Part shown: positions 36,101 through 49,433 of the stretch, in pieces | How the letters are laid out: every line of letters starts with the position of its first letter | Numbering within the stretch: position 1 is the stretch's first letter | NCBI GenBank assembly: GCA_035236585.1 | Contig: CP141126.1 | Coordinates: 7,639,001 to 7,703,000, forward strand | Length of the DNA: 64,000 nt | Direction: 5' to 3' | Source: Warburgia ugandensis | Lineage: Eukaryota > Streptophyta > Magnoliopsida > Canellales > Canellaceae | Made by a program: the position numbers and the translations under genes | The notes under the pieces: generated by a model | Seen by the model: the letters and a program-made list of their open reading frames with translations, nothing else | Databases searched by the model: none | Told to the model about the DNA's origin: nothing

Positions 36101-36171
36101 TCATCCATAAAATTTTATTTTAATTTATTTAATAATTTCCTATTTTTATCTTTAAAATTAAGGATATTACA
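33166..36171 (-). repeat. 3' LTR of the chromovirus (family A)
   Basis: 3,006 bp. It carries the family stem-loop at 33643-33668 and the CpG-rich stretch at about 34970-35290. Compared with the partner LTR there are many 1-5 base indels as well as substitutions. Confidence 0.93.
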
Positions 36172-36184
36172 TTCTTCCCTCCTT
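36172..36184 (-). other. polypurine tract of the chromovirus
   Basis: On the minus strand AAGGAGGGAAGAA directly abuts the 3' LTR, the position where plus-strand DNA synthesis is primed in LTR retrotransposons. Confidence 0.85.
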
Positions 36185-39100
36185 ATAAAAATTTCGTCCT
36201 CGAAATTTAGCTACATACCTCTATGTAAATAACTCGGATGTATCTTTCGCATCTCCTCCTCGATCTCCCCAGTAGCCTCTGTAGTGAATGATCTTTGCCA
36301 AAGGACTTTGACCAAGGCAATGGTCTTATTCCTTAACTCCTTGACTTTTGTATCTAAGACGCGCTCTGGTCTCTCCACAAATGTCATGTCGGCACCGTAG
36401 CTCTCAGGATCTGCTCCAATACATGTGAGGGATGCGCACGTATTTCCTCGGCATAGACACGTGAAAGACGTCATGCACATTTGCTACCGTGGTGGTAAGG
36501 CTACCGGTATGCCACTGACCCAACTCGTCGTAAGATCTCGAAAGGTCCAATATACCTGGGACTAAGCTTTCCTTTATTTTCAAACCTCAACACCCCTTTC
36601 ATAGGAGAAACTTTCAAGAATACATGCTCGCCCTCAAAGAACTCTAAGTCCTTTCGCCTCTTGTACGCATAACTTTTGTCGGAGTCGGTAACCTCTTCAG
36701 AATGAGTTGGACTTTCTCTGCACATTCTTCCACTAACTCGATTTCACCACGCGTCTTTCTCCTACATCACTCCAACATAAAGGTGGCCGACAAGTGCGCC
36801 ATAAAGTGCCTCATATGGAGCCATCCCAATACTAGCGTGATGGTATTATTATAAGCAAATTCCACCAGGTAAATGATCTTCCCAGGCCTACCCTTCCAAT
36901 CCATAACACGGGCTCGTAGCATATCCTCAATAGTACCGGATGGTCCTCTCGCTCCGTCCGTACGTACGAGGATGGAATCTTTGTGCTAAATTTCAGTCTC
37001 GACCCTAATGCCTCTTGCACGCTCTTCCCGGTATTTTGAGGTAAATTGCGTATCTCGATCCGATATAATTGTCAAAGGGAACGCCATGTAGACGACGATC
37101 TCCCCTTAACATATAATTTCGCTAAGCTATCCACGGTACGATTTTTGTCGATGGGAAGGAAATGGCGAGACTTGGTCAACCCGTCCACAACGACCCATAT
37201 CATGTCGTGGCGTAGCGGTCCTCGGAAGACCTAGAAACGAAGTCCATGGTAATATGGTCCCACTTCCACTCTGGAAGGTCCAAGTGTCCGAAGTAGTCCC
37301 GATGGACGCCGATGCTCGGCCTTGACCTGCGACGGGTCAAACATCGTGCAACACACTCTCCAACATCCTTTTTCATACCATTCCACCGAAATGCCTCTTG
37401 AGATCTGATACATCTTCGTACCCCCGGGATGAATTGTATAAGGGGATTGGTGTGCTTCTTAAAGTAACTCGCGCTTCAATTCGTCATCTGTGGTACTCAC
37501 CAACCTCCCCTTAAATCTAACTCCTCCATCGGTCCCCTCGAAAAATCTGTCTTATCGGTCGGATCCTGTGTTTCCTTGTTTGCCCCGTGCCTCTAAGATC
37601 TGTCAAAGAACTTAGACCGAGTCGTCAAATTGGCAATCATCACACTCTTCCTACTCGGGGCATACTGCAACGACGTTAGCCTTCCCGGGATGGTGCGTAT
37701 GGTGAAGTCGAAGTCCTTGAGATACTCCATCCATCTGGCCCTCATATTCAATTCACTCGAGTAAAGAAGTACTTGAGGCTCTTATGATCAAGTGAATACC
37801 TCAAATCTCTCACCATAAAGATAATGTCTCCAGGGACTTCAACGCAAATACCACGGCTGCTAATTCCAGGTCATGTGTTGGGTAATTTACCTCATGTGTC
37901 TTCAGCGTACAGACGCATAGTGCAATTACCTTCCCATGTTGCATCAACACTTGCTCCTAATCCCTTGCCGGGCGTCACAATAAACTACATAACCGCACTC
38001 GCCCAGGATGGTAAGGTCAATACGGACGTAGTAAGTCTCCTCTTGAGCTCTTGGAAGCTCTCTTCGCAAGCCTCGGTCCCATACAAATTGAGTGTCTTTC
38101 CTAGTCGGGGTGGTCAATGGTAATGCGATCTTAGAGAATCCCTCTATAAATCGACGATAATACCCTGTCCAAACCGAGAAAAGCTGCGTATCTCGAGTCC
38201 TTTGTCTTGGGCCTCTCCCGGTGTAGTCTTGCCTCTACCTTTGTTGAATCCATGGCCACTCCATCTTTAGATATGACGTGGCCCAAGAAATGCACTGGTC
38301 TAGCCAAAAATCACACTTACCGAACTTGGCATACAACTGGCGATGTCGACGTGTGTCTAATACCGTGTGGAGATGCTCTGTGTGTCTCATGACTAGGCGA
38401 ATAAATCAAGATGTCATCCACAAATACAATCACGAACTTATCCAAATAAGCTCGAAAAACACGGTTCCATTAGATCCATGAACACCGCAGTGCGTTCGTC
38501 AAATCCAAAGCGGCATCACTAGGAACTCATAATGACCATAACGACTCCTAAAGGCGGTCTTGAGATATCCTCTTCTCTAACCCTCACCGGTGATGATACA
38601 CGACCTCAAATCAATCTTGGAGAACACTTGTGCCGATTGGAGCTGATCAAATAAATCATCTATGCGTGGCAAAGGGTATCGGTTCTTTATGGTAACACCA
38701 TTCAACAACCTTAGATAGTCAATGCATAGTCTCGGTGATCCATCCTTTTTTCTTCACGAACGTGGACCGGGTGCTCCCCATGGTGATCCACTCGACACGA
38801 TAAAGCCCTTATCCAATAACTCTTGCAATTGTACACGAAGTTCTCTCAACTCTGCTGGAGCCATCCTATATGGTGCCTTAGAGATAGGCGATGTACCCAG
38901 ACCAAGTCAATGGTGAAGTCAATCTCCACTGGCGGCAATCACGGTAATTCCTCGGGAAATACGTCGGCAAAATCACGGACAACATCAATCTCGTCAAATG
39001 TGGCTGCTCCTTTTCCTCAGGTCACATATGCGAGGAATGCGTTACACCCTCGTGCATAAAAATCGTGCCGCCTTCATAGCAGAAATGATGCATGTACTGC

Positions 39101-40667
39101 ACTGATCTTTCCTACCTGGAACACTATTTACGGTTGCCCGGGTATAAGAAAAGTGACTCGCTTCTTTCGGCGGTCTACCATAGCACCATAGTTCGCTAAC
39201 CAATCCATCCCAAGAATAACATCATAGTCTACCATGTCTAATAAGATGAAGTCTGTGTCCATACTCACGCCTGATATCTCTACGGTATATCTCTAATATA
39301 TTCGTAGGTCTCTACGTCTCTCCCACGGGTGTCATAATATCCCAATCAAATGCTAGTTTGTGTACACATACATCAAGGCAAGATGCAAAAATACATGATA
39401 TAAAAGAATGTGTAGACCCTGTGTCAAAAATTCTTTTGGCATGTCTATACGAGGCCCAGAAGAGTACCTTCTACAACCTGGTGTGATGCTCCGTACTGTG
39501 CCCGATGAGATGGCAAATACTCAGCCCGGCTACGTGGCGCGTTAGTTGCCTCTCGCACCCATCTCTGTGCGCCTGCCCCTTAGGGCAGTCCTTAATCAGA
39601 AATGGCCAACGTCTCCACGGTTGAAACACCGGTATGGCTGTCTCGGTAAGGTGTATAGGGCTGTCTCTGTGGTTGGGGCTGCCTCTGCCGTGGTGGTCCG
39701 AATCCTGTGCACCCTCGCCCGGGTGCCGACCCTTGCACCTATCACATCTCTTCCTCTCGGCGTCTCTCTTAAATTTGGCCCTGTGGTGGATGACCCGATG
39801 CCCCATGTGTACGCATAGCACCAAATGGCCGCTTGCCCTTAAAAGTTTGGAACGCACTCCCTCTATTCCCGAGAGAGTTCTTCTCATGCATGGACGCCAT
39901 ATCGGCGGCATCTCGCACGAAAGTGGGTCGAGAAGAAATCACGCGATCTCTCGGCCAAGGAGTCAACCCATCCACAAAATCGGTAGGTTGCCTGCGTGTA
40001 ATGCGAGGCCGGTGCGTGAGGTGCAAATCTCCTCGGTCGTGTAAATCGGTTCGAATGCTGGCGAACCGTCATATCTCTCTGCTCCCGGTGTGGCAAACTC
40101 CTTCTTCATGGATGCAATGCATGGGGTGGAAAATACCGAGTGTCAAAAGCTGTTTAAAAGGCTGCCCATGTCATCGTCTCGGTCGGATCGGTCGGGTGAG
40201 TGTGAAAGTACGCCACCGAGAGCGGCCTCACCTTTCACAGTAGGAGGCTACTCTAACTTGATCATGCGGTGAGATCTTCATGCCGAATGTCCTTTCCGCC
40301 TCAAATAACCATCGCTCGGCCTCCTCTCGTGTTACCATCGCCATTAAAAGGGTTTCACCATCTTTTGAAACCTTTCCAATAATTTGTCGGTCTTCTTAGA
40401 GTCACTCGTAGCATCGCCCTCCGTGGCTCTAGGTACCGATGGTTCTGTATTGGTTGTGAGAGGACGAACCACTAAACCATGGGTGCCACTTTAGGTGGTG
40501 GAATAGGGCTAGGGTTAGGCTGCGTCACTTTGTCCTAACTCGTGTATAAGTGGTACGAGTCTGACATTAACCGATTCAATAACTCGGCATCTCGATCTCC
40601 TTGATCGAGGACTGCGAGGTGGAGCCACGGGTGTAGCGGTAGACCTTGTCCTTCTCCGAGGAGCCAT
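36185..40667 (-). pseudogene. broken gag-pol of the chromovirus
   Basis: A start codon (MAPRRR) at 40667 opens gag. Landmarks then follow on the minus strand in shifting frames: a decayed zinc knuckle near 39640-39600 whose second Cys is now Arg (CFNRGDVGHF); a protease-end motif ILGMDWLANYGAM near 39225-39170; the RT active-site region FVDDILIYS near 38425-38395; RNase H remnants about 38000-37720; integrase remnants about 37440-36850; then KLSPRYIGPFEIL near 36590-36530. Frames are interrupted every 100-400 bp. No part is long enough to make a working enzyme. Confidence 0.9.
36211..36480 (-). pseudogene. chromodomain-like C-terminus of the chromovirus integrase
   Basis: An 89-codon frame containing ERPERVLDTKVKELRNKTI, then VKVLWQ and an EATGEIEEEMRK run. 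This is the wording of chromodomains at the end of Tekay/Del-type integrases, where a Trp and acidic residues are typical. In living elements this domain guides integration to modified chromatin. Confidence 0.78.
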
Positions 40668-40794
40668 CTATCAAAATTTTACATGTCACTAAGTGTAAGT
40701 TCCTCTCTCATCGTTTCTCTCTCTCTACAACTATTATGAATTTGTTATTCACATATAAATGGACATTCACAAGGATTATGATGGACTAGACCGG
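40668..40794 (-). other. untranslated leader of the chromovirus
   Basis: Short non-coding stretch between the primer-binding site and the gag start. Confidence 0.6.
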
Positions 40795-40807
40795 GCTTTG
40801 ATACCAA
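40795..40807 (-). other. primer-binding site of the chromovirus
   Basis: On the minus strand TTGGTATCAAAGC, three bases after the 5' LTR end. It is one base off the usual initiator tRNA-Met complement TTGGTATCAGAGC. Confidence 0.85.
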
Positions 40808-40810
40808 CTT

Positions 40811-43808
40811 TGTAACACCCCGGATTTTTAAGACAATTTTTGGGGTATTTTTTTTTTTTGGCAATTTAAATAAGAACATTTGAGATCCCATGAGAAAAGA
40901 TTTATTTAACATTTTACTAAACCTATCTTAAAACTCCGGGTGTTAATTTTTCCTTTCTCAAAAATGACGTATACGTAATTTAAACATAAATAAATGTTCC
41001 GCGTATAAAACAACGTCAAATAAATAAGCGCCTTTATTTTAAATCAAATAAACATCCAAAAGACAATAATAATATGGCCCAGGGTCTATCCATCATAACA
41101 TCCCACATAAATGTCCAAAGATCTAAATCACATCCCATTATAAAATATGGTCCATAATAAAAATCCAAATGATAATCCCGTTTAATGACTCACATCACTT
41201 TGTCTAATACTATAGAAAAATGGTCTTCAAAGCTCTCACGGCTTCTCCAACGGACCTTGCCTTTCTTGTTATCGCGCTCGAGATCTAAGGCATTGCAAAA
41301 CAAAGCAATGCCTCAGCAAGCTATCGCTTGTGTAGGTACATAGACAATTAATGTAATAAATGAAAGAAATAATGAACAGCATTTATGAAAAGTATAACAT
41401 TTATGGAAATAGTGATATCATAATGCCATGTTCAAATAAATGCCAATTTATTCCATATGCTAAAACATGAAATTCACGGAGTTAAAACATGACATGAATC
41501 AATAAATGGAGCATACAACAAGAATAAGGGCACCCTAAGGTAATGGGTCCCACCACATCGCACGAACACACGATCGGGAGTACACATAGTCAACCTACGA
41601 GTGTCGTCACACCCAGGAGCATACCATCTATAACAATGCTCATCATACATGCACACATAACAAGAATATGGGCCATCATCTTTGCGGTGGCAACCCTCCA
41701 TGGGTATCAACCAGCCATAGCTCCCGTCGACACCATAACGGGAGACTTAACGTACGTCCCCATGGAAAGGCTCGGGCCGTGGTGTGGACTATCCATGTTA
41801 CCAAACCCCTAGGAATGCCATCTATGGGCGGGTGTCTATCATATCACAAACTCATCACATCATAATCTCGGAAGGTGGGTGTGACACTATCCCTCCAGCA
41901 TGCGCCTTAGGGCGAGAGCACCCGTCATCAAATATAAAACACGGAAATCATATGTATATGCTAAAACTCAAGAGCACTTATAGCTTGCAATCCCAAAGAC
42001 ATGCCCCTCATCCTGGGTTAGCCTATCAAAGGACCTTAATAAGCCTCTATTCTCATTTCCATGTAAATCCATGCATTTTCTATATATATAATAAGAAATA
42101 AATCTCTAATTAAGCATAGCTAATTAACATCATGCTTGTAAAAGCGAGTTTAAATAAGTTTATTCGGTAAAAGAATTCAATTTGGAATAACCATCCCGTA
42201 CGAAATGTCGCATGAAATCCATGGTAAATAAAAATCGCACTTTAAAACACACAATCACACATGATGCTATGTTTAAAACATGGTTTAAAATCAAGGCAAA
42301 ACATTAGTTGTCGTCACTACCTCGGTGTGAGATCAAAAGCTTGCTAATAACTCCCTTTAATTGGTATATTCAAGTGCACTGTACATGTCACATCACTATT
42401 TTAAAATTTTTCTAAATAAAAAGTGGTCATTTCTAAGTTTTTAAGTTAAAACTAGGGTCCGCGTCGTCAATACGGTCACAACGCCTCTTAGGATCGTGAT
42501 TTGGACCTCTCTAGCTCCCAAAAATCAAGTTTTAGTGAAAACTACCCTCAAATGGGGCCTCCGGGCGACCACCATAAGGTGGTTTAAACCGGCGCCGCCT
42601 TTTCCGCCGGTTTATACCGGCGTACTCTGGCGCACGAAGCGCACGGCGTCGCGCAGACGCCGCATGGGGACGCGCGCGCCGCGGCGGCTGCCGTGGCCGC
42701 ACGCGCGCGTGCGTCACGGTCGCCGCGAGACGCCGCGTCCCGGTCCCACCGCGACGGCCTAACGGCAGAGGCGTCCGCACGCGCGCGTCGCCGCGCACGC
42801 GTGCGGCCGCCGGCGTCATCCGACGTCGTCCTGCTGTGCGTCCGCTGTGCGTCATGGCGTCGGCGCAAGGCGCCGCCGCGGGTTGACAACGCCGGAGAAG
42901 ACGGCCCAGGATTCCGGTCGCCTCCGGCGGGGCTACAGAGCTCCGTTTTGAGTGATTTTTGCGCCATTTTCTTCAGAATTCTCTCTAGAATCCATTTATG
43001 CCCTCCTTTTGCACTAATTTTCTCAAAAACCATGGTTTTTAAACGATTTTTCCCAAGTTCCGAAAAACCTCCATAGTCTTGGTTTTTGAGTTTTACAGGC
43101 AATTCCACCGTTGGATCACTCCCAAATTTAATGGGTTTGCTCTTGGGTGTCTTTTGCACTAGTTGGACGGTGCGATTTCCAAACGGACAACGTTTGGTCT
43201 ATGAAATCACGCTCCAACAGTAGGCGTGCACAAAGCCCCCAAAAATCCCATTTTTTCCTAATTTTTAAATGGTTTTCTAATTAATTTCCTAATTAATAAA
43301 TACGAGAAAAACATAGGTTTTGAGGCTTACCTTGCACCTGGTCGGAGTTGCTCGTGTTACCGGGGCTCCACTCGCCCGGAAAAGTCAAGTTTTACTGGAT
43401 CTAGGGTTTTGCGTAGCATTCAAAAACGCTCGAAGTGGAGCGTTTTGGCGACTGAGGAGGTAGATATAGAGCCAGAGTCCCGTGGGAAGAGAACCTCTTC
43501 CATTCACGCCTCTTTCACGTCTCTCGGCGATTTTTCCGGCCTTGGTAGAGACGTGTGGAAGACGGGGTGCCAAGATTGGACCCACATGTCTAATACGTCT
43601 CTATCAAATGACTAATTTGCCCTTCCAACTTTGACGGCTCATAACTCCCTCGTTTGAGCTCCGTTTCTCGCGTTCTTGGTGGCGTTGGATTCGTATCGAC
43701 GAGCACTTTCTAATTATTATGTTTTCAGGAAAGAATTTCATCCATAAAATTTTATTTTAATTTATTTAATAATTTCCTATTTTTATCTTTAAAATTAAGG
43801 ATATTACA
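40811..43808 (-). repeat. 5' LTR of the chromovirus (family A)
   Basis: 2,998 bp. Stem-loop at 41288-41313, CpG-rich stretch at about 42575-42945. It abuts GAAGG, the target-site copy shared with the 5' end of the Au-SINE. Confidence 0.93.
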
Positions 43809-43967
43809 GAAGGGGAGCCTTGGTATGTAATCTTAAAGTCATGGGCTCAAGGCATGAAAACACCCTCTTATAAAAATGTAAGATAAGACTGCATGCTAGA
43901 CCCTTGTAGTGCACTCCTTCCTCCACCCTGTATAGGCAGAAGCTTTATGCACTGAGATTCCCCTATA
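43809..43967 (+). mobile_element. Au-SINE-like copy 6, split from its target site
   Basis: Head GGGGAGCCTTGG, B-box region GGGCTCAAGG, body and a CACTGAGATTCCCC end. It is followed by ATTGGCTTGTCTCTTG (43968-43983), the right half of its target-site duplication; the left half lies at 33145-33160. Confidence 0.88.
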
Positions 43968-43983
43968 ATTGGCTTGTCTCTTG

Positions 43984-45054
43984 AAGGGCATTGGATATCG
44001 GTTGTATCATACAAACAAAGCTCCAAAAACTAATGACCAACGAAGTCTCCACAAATCAAAGGATTAAAAGTTACAACTTACAACTACCGGCCAACTGAGG
44101 GTAAATTTGGCCATGCAACTTCTTCTGTAGCTTTTCCTTGCAGATCAAGGTTTGAATCATAGAACAAGCGGGCTCCACCAATGAACATGCATATCCATCA
44201 TAACACCTTGTTTCCTTTGAAAAGGAAGATTAGAAGTGGAATTTTAATTGATCTCAAAAGTCATACATTTGCCAACTGTGTCCTCTTCCTTGTCAAATTT
44301 GTTTTACCTCTTCAAAGCAAAAGACAAACTGCCGCTATGCCATGAATAACTTGTTGGTGTTTATGCCCAGAGATGTGAAAACAGATCAAACAAGACAAAT
44401 TTGTAAGGTACCAAGCGCATCTAAAAGCATTAGTGGAGCCACAGAAGTTGCCCACTTACATATCCAAGCAAGAAACATAGAAACAAAAAAACTGCTGAAG
44501 GTAAGCAAAGAAAGAGAAGCGGTTCAGAGGGCAAGCAAAGCAAGCAAGGAGCAGAAGGGCCAATAATGCAACATTGAATCGAACACATTCTATTAGTGTA
44601 AATCAGTGAGACCATTTTTGCTTTCCTTTCAAGCAATTATGCAGCAAGCGGCCCCTCTTCTAGTTTCTCCATGATTTCATATACGTTGGTCCTGGGACCA
44701 CAGAATGGGACGGAGCCAGGATTTTGCATCCGGGTGAGCTTTTTGCCAGCAGCACATTTTAAAAGTAAATAAATATATATATATATATATTGAAATTAAA
44801 ATATTAGTTTTTATTTAAATATATTGTTTACAGTTATCCAGATTAAGTTTTCATATTTTGAAACATTTTCATAATGAACGCATTGTCTTCTTAATGTATG
44901 TTATCAAACAACCATTGATATATTGATCTCACATTTTTGTTATACAATTTAAGTGGCTTGAAACAAATGGATATGTGCCTGTGGAGTTTTGTATGATTGG
45001 TGGGTGCCACTTCAACTAAAAGAAAATTTTTATAAGATGGCCATAGGGCCAACC
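43984..45054. other. spacer, nothing recognised
   Basis: An AT microsatellite lies at about 44769-44790. The text GACGGAGCCAGGATTTTGCA near 44709 resembles a widespread plant repeat that I cannot name. No gene seen. Confidence 0.45.
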
Positions 45055-45268
45055 ATGCTATATAGATTATAGTGTTGGGTAGTTAAGGAACATCATATTT
45101 ATAGGATGAGCATTGTGAAAATGAGGATGTTGAGATAGATGAGTGGTAAGACAAGAAAAGATAGAATTAGGAATGAAAACATTAGAGAAAAGTAGTAATA
45201 GTACAAATAGGTAACAAGTTGATACATATTAGACTTAGATGGCTTGGACATGTTCAAAGGAGACTTAA
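45055..45268 (+). mobile_element. RTE-type LINE, 3' part, left fragment
   Basis: In shifting frames the translation reads as the C-terminal part of a plant RTE-type reverse transcriptase, best at the right end: LRWLGHVQRRLN. The text stops at 45268 where LTR C1 begins and resumes at about 49434. Confidence 0.75.
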
Positions 45269-48200
45269 TGTAATGACCTCAAATTTTTATAACTTATTAA
45301 GGCAAATTTATAAAGTTTGAATTTTTAGAAATTCTGGGCTGGAATATTAGGTTATTGAAAATTCTCTTTTTATGGAGATTATATCACGAATTAAAACATA
45401 AAAATTGTGGATGTACTTGGAAAACTGATCGAAACAACATTAAGTACGTTCAATTCTGAGTTAAAATGAAAATTCCTCAATTTTCTCCATTTGGGGGTAA
45501 AATGGTAATTTTACCCATATTTTATATCCAAGAAATAAGACCTCAATATTTATGAAGTACTTAGAAATACGATTCCAACACCACTAAGTACGCTCGATTC
45601 CGAGTTCGGACAAATATTGCCTATTATTCTCTAATTTTGGAGTTCAAAGGGCAAAAATGTCTTTTCGCATAAAAGTGGGGCCCACAAAGTAGGCCAATGT
45701 TCTAGAAGCAATAATAATTGCTCAGTGCATTATTGCTGGTAGTGGAGATTGTAGCAGAGAATGGAATGGGAATGGAGAATGCATTTGTAATTAAAAATTC
45801 TAAAGTAATAAAATATCTTATCAAAAGAAATAATAAAAAAATCAAATTTGGCTATAAATATGTTCCAAAAATTTTCACAACCTTTTCCAAATCTTCCCTG
45901 GAGTTTCAGCCCCAAATTCTCGTTCATCCCCCCCTAATCTCTATTTTTCTTATTTCTCTCTCCTCTTTCTAAGTGGAACAAGAGACCTAAATTCAATTAG
46001 GCACTCCGTTCCAGGTAGAATATGATAAATTCCAGCATCCATAACCTCCTATACTACACTATATACAAAAGCCCCAAATCAATTTCAAGATCCAACGGTT
46101 CAAACAACAGAAAATCACAAAAATGAGGACAATCGTGCTATAGTATCATCAACCGGTAATTCTCTTAAATTGGGCATCTAATATACAATTTTTCTTCAAT
46201 AAGGTAGGTGGAACTACTTCCTATACATATTTATTATGGTTTAGTATAATTTTTATTTTTCTGTAATTTAATTTGAATGAAAATTTACAAAATAAAGTAA
46301 ATACCAGAGCCTTCAATTCATGGTGATAGAGAGCTCAGATGAAAATTCTGAGCATTCCAATCGATCCAGAAGGGTCCAAAACTTTTAGGGTAAGATTTTC
46401 AAGAAAATCTAATAAGGTTTGGACCCTCAATTGAGAGAGATTAGTTATGCTTGGCCCAGATCAAATCTGGACCCTAGGAACGGTTGTAAACTTCAAATTT
46501 AAATTGTGGAGTCATATGAACTTCAAATTAAGATAAGAAAGAAGCTATGGAAAGCTTGTAATGTATAGTTTCTAATTAAAGCATAATATGTCTAAAAATT
46601 ATGCCTGAATTATTCTGTATTTTGGAAATAAGTGTCCAATTTCTAAGATCTTGAAAATTTATTTTAAAGATGATATAATACTGTAATAAAGTAATATCTA
46701 TGGTTAATTTGGACAGATCTATGATAAATTAGGGGATCTACCCTTTATGGTAGAAAAACCCTAAAAATACAAACGGACCCACTTGATAAATGAGATCAAG
46801 TATGATCAGATCCTTGAGATGGATTAAATGGATGATATTATGATGGAATCCAGTTAGATCATGGATAAAATGTGACAAAATCAAGTGGATATTAATTATG
46901 GATCTTAATGGATTAAAAGCCCTAAAGGTAATTAAAACCCTTGATCTAAAGGAAAATACCTAAGATCTAATGGTTGGATCATATTTAAAGGTTTATAATA
47001 ATCTTAATATAATTAGCTTAATTGTCTTGTATTGAATAATAGAAGTGTAAATGTGATTTATGTTATAAGTTAGAAAGCATGATAGTGTAATCTTTAAATG
47101 TTAGCATGCTATGCCCTAAATGATTAGTTTGTTAGAATATTTGATTATCTTAGGACCATGGTAGTGTAAATTAGAGATTTAAACATAATTCCATTAAGAT
47201 AAAAGTACAATTTTATGTATTTCATAACTTAGGATCATGTTAGTTTATGTATAGTTTTATTTCACTAGGTTAAGTTACATTTATAGAAAGAATGTTAGTA
47301 TATGGTTGTTAGATTTATATTTGATTTATGCTTTCAAGTTTATGATTTACTTATTGTCAAATTTGATTCAATGGTTAAATAGTTGTTAAAATATAATGAG
47401 CATAAATCACCAAAAATATAAACTAATGAAATATAGAGATTTATGGACAACTAGGTTAAATGAATGATTTTGACTTAATAAGGGCTATAGTTAGTAGGAC
47501 AATATAAGGAATGATTTATCATTTTCTTGGCCCAAAGTAGGAAAATAATGAACATCCATGGATAACATTGTGAATATCCATGGAAATTAATTAAAATCAA
47601 TTAGAGAAGGGACTTAAGGTAAAGAGCTTATAGGAACCTTGTCAAAGGTTGAGCTAGTACCACTTTAGTAGACTCTGAACATTATGGTTATAGGGGGTAC
47701 ACAAGAGCCAAGTGCTTTTCCCTTGCCTCCCATTGACATAAGAGAGGTCTAAACGCCTCCTTACATGAGGGCTGTATTAACTATTTTTTGAGCAGACTTT
47801 AACTGGTAAGTACTAGTCATCCTGAAATAAGGAGGGGCTGTCTAGTAATAGGAAGAAATAAATCATCTTCAACCAAGTAAGACACTAACTGGTTGAATAA
47901 TAATAAGAACATAAAAAGATAGCAAATTATCTAACCATAATAAAAATAGTAAGTAAGATAAGGATGATCAAACAAGATGAGATCTTGTAGGATAAAAAAT
48001 AATAAGGAAAAAGAAACACCAATGTAGATTAGATTGTTTATGTATGATATAGATAGTATTTGTATAGATGATATTAAACCCTTGGATATATGATATTCAA
48101 GGAAGAAAGATTCAGATCATCCTACATAAGGATGATCAAAAGGCCATGTAGCATCTACCCTTGATTAGAAAAATGATATTATACATATGATTTGACAGAT

Positions 48201-49433
48201 ATATGTTGATCAAGACTATGACAGGTTTCAAGAAGTAAGAATACCTTATTGAGGTAGGTGGATTATTAAAAATGCCTTTACATGAAGATACATGTCTAAT
48301 ACATGATCTTATATTTTGAAGTATTGACATGTATGATACCAATATATTAAGGTAAATACCTCAAATTGATATATGATCCAACCAAATGATGAGGAAAATA
48401 AGTAGTAAATGGTTAAGTTAAGAATTGAGAACAACCATAAGTGAATAGGAAAGTAGAAAATATTCCAGCCCTAGATAAACAGACAGATAGTCTGATATGC
48501 ATAAGTATTATTTTACATATAAGCTTGAAGGCTTGTGGTTTTGTTTTAAACAGGCATAGGCCTGGGGATGCTATGCTAGGAGAGTTAAGAGGGTTTGGCC
48601 ACATACTCTCTGAAACTTGATGATATTGAATACCAAGCCTAAGAAAGGCTAAAAGTCAGGTGGGGCAATTATGGGAAGGCCACCACTGTGACAGCCATTG
48701 TCCTCCCATATGGACATGGATATTGTAATTTCCACTGAGAATGGTAAAGTGGATTATTGAACAGTTATCCGGGTGCGCTGTACGGATCAGACTGTAAGCA
48801 TAGTAGTTCTTCATTATTTTGTATTATGATGCATATGAAATTGGTATAGTGAAATGCCTTAAGGGATGGCATGATGAAATGCCAGGTAATTGTAAATTAC
48901 CAATATTTTTCCCAAGAAGGGAAAATCCCAGTATAGTAACTGGCTGAGATACAAATCTCCTATAATGAAAGGAGTTGATTAGTTTTGTATGGAAATGATT
49001 ATTGATTATTTTTACAATTTTAACGGATTTGTTCTTATATAATATGTATGTATAAAGGTGAACACAAATGATAAGGAAATGAGATGTTCATATCAATAAT
49101 AGTGGTATGTGAATGTGTTTATGATAGAATGAATTATGAGATAGTTGAATATTGAGATTTTACTGTCAATAACTTACATTCTTATCCCTTAGCAAGCATA
49201 GCTTGCTAAGATATTGTAAATGTTCAAATGTTTACAATATCTCAGATACAGAGAAGGAGACTTAGGAGCTCAAGACTTGAAGAACTATTGAAGAATAAGT
49301 AATAAGGGTATATCCCTTGAAACATTGTATTGAGAGCATGTATTGTATTTAGAACTTTGTAATTTGAATTGTGTATTTGGACAAGTATTGTAAGGATACA
49401 ATGGGTTGTGTACTGTGAACCACTGGATGGATC
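45269..49433 (+). repeat. LTR, family C (copy C1), 3' end missing
   Basis: It starts TGTAATGACC inside the LINE. It can be followed against the solo LTR at 57869-62097 through many shared blocks: GTTAGTAGGACAATATAAGG (47491), the ATGGGAAGGCCACCACTGTG block (48672), and the stem-loop at 49209-49242. Similarity ends around 49433, some 240 bp before the end of the other copy, and no target-site duplication is seen. A deletion at its right end is the simplest reading. No coding sequence. Confidence 0.8.

Larger units (their letters stand above)
33166..43808 (-). mobile_element. degenerate Ty3/gypsy chromovirus (Tekay/Del-like)
   Basis: The element is 10,643 bp, bounded by TGTAAC...TTACA and flanked by GAAGG on both sides (33161-33165 and 43809-43813). 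On the minus strand the order is 5' LTR (43808-40811), primer-binding site, gag, protease, RT, RNase H, integrase, chromodomain-like end, polypurine tract, 3' LTR (36171-33166). That order defines Ty3/gypsy; the chromodomain-like C-terminus and 3-kb LTRs point to the Tekay/Del group. All coding parts are broken by frameshifts and stops, so it is not autonomous. Confidence 0.93.

Noticed and set aside
45718-45972. 84-codon frame in the left part of LTR C1
   Set aside because: It lies in an LTR and the other family C copy does not keep the frame.
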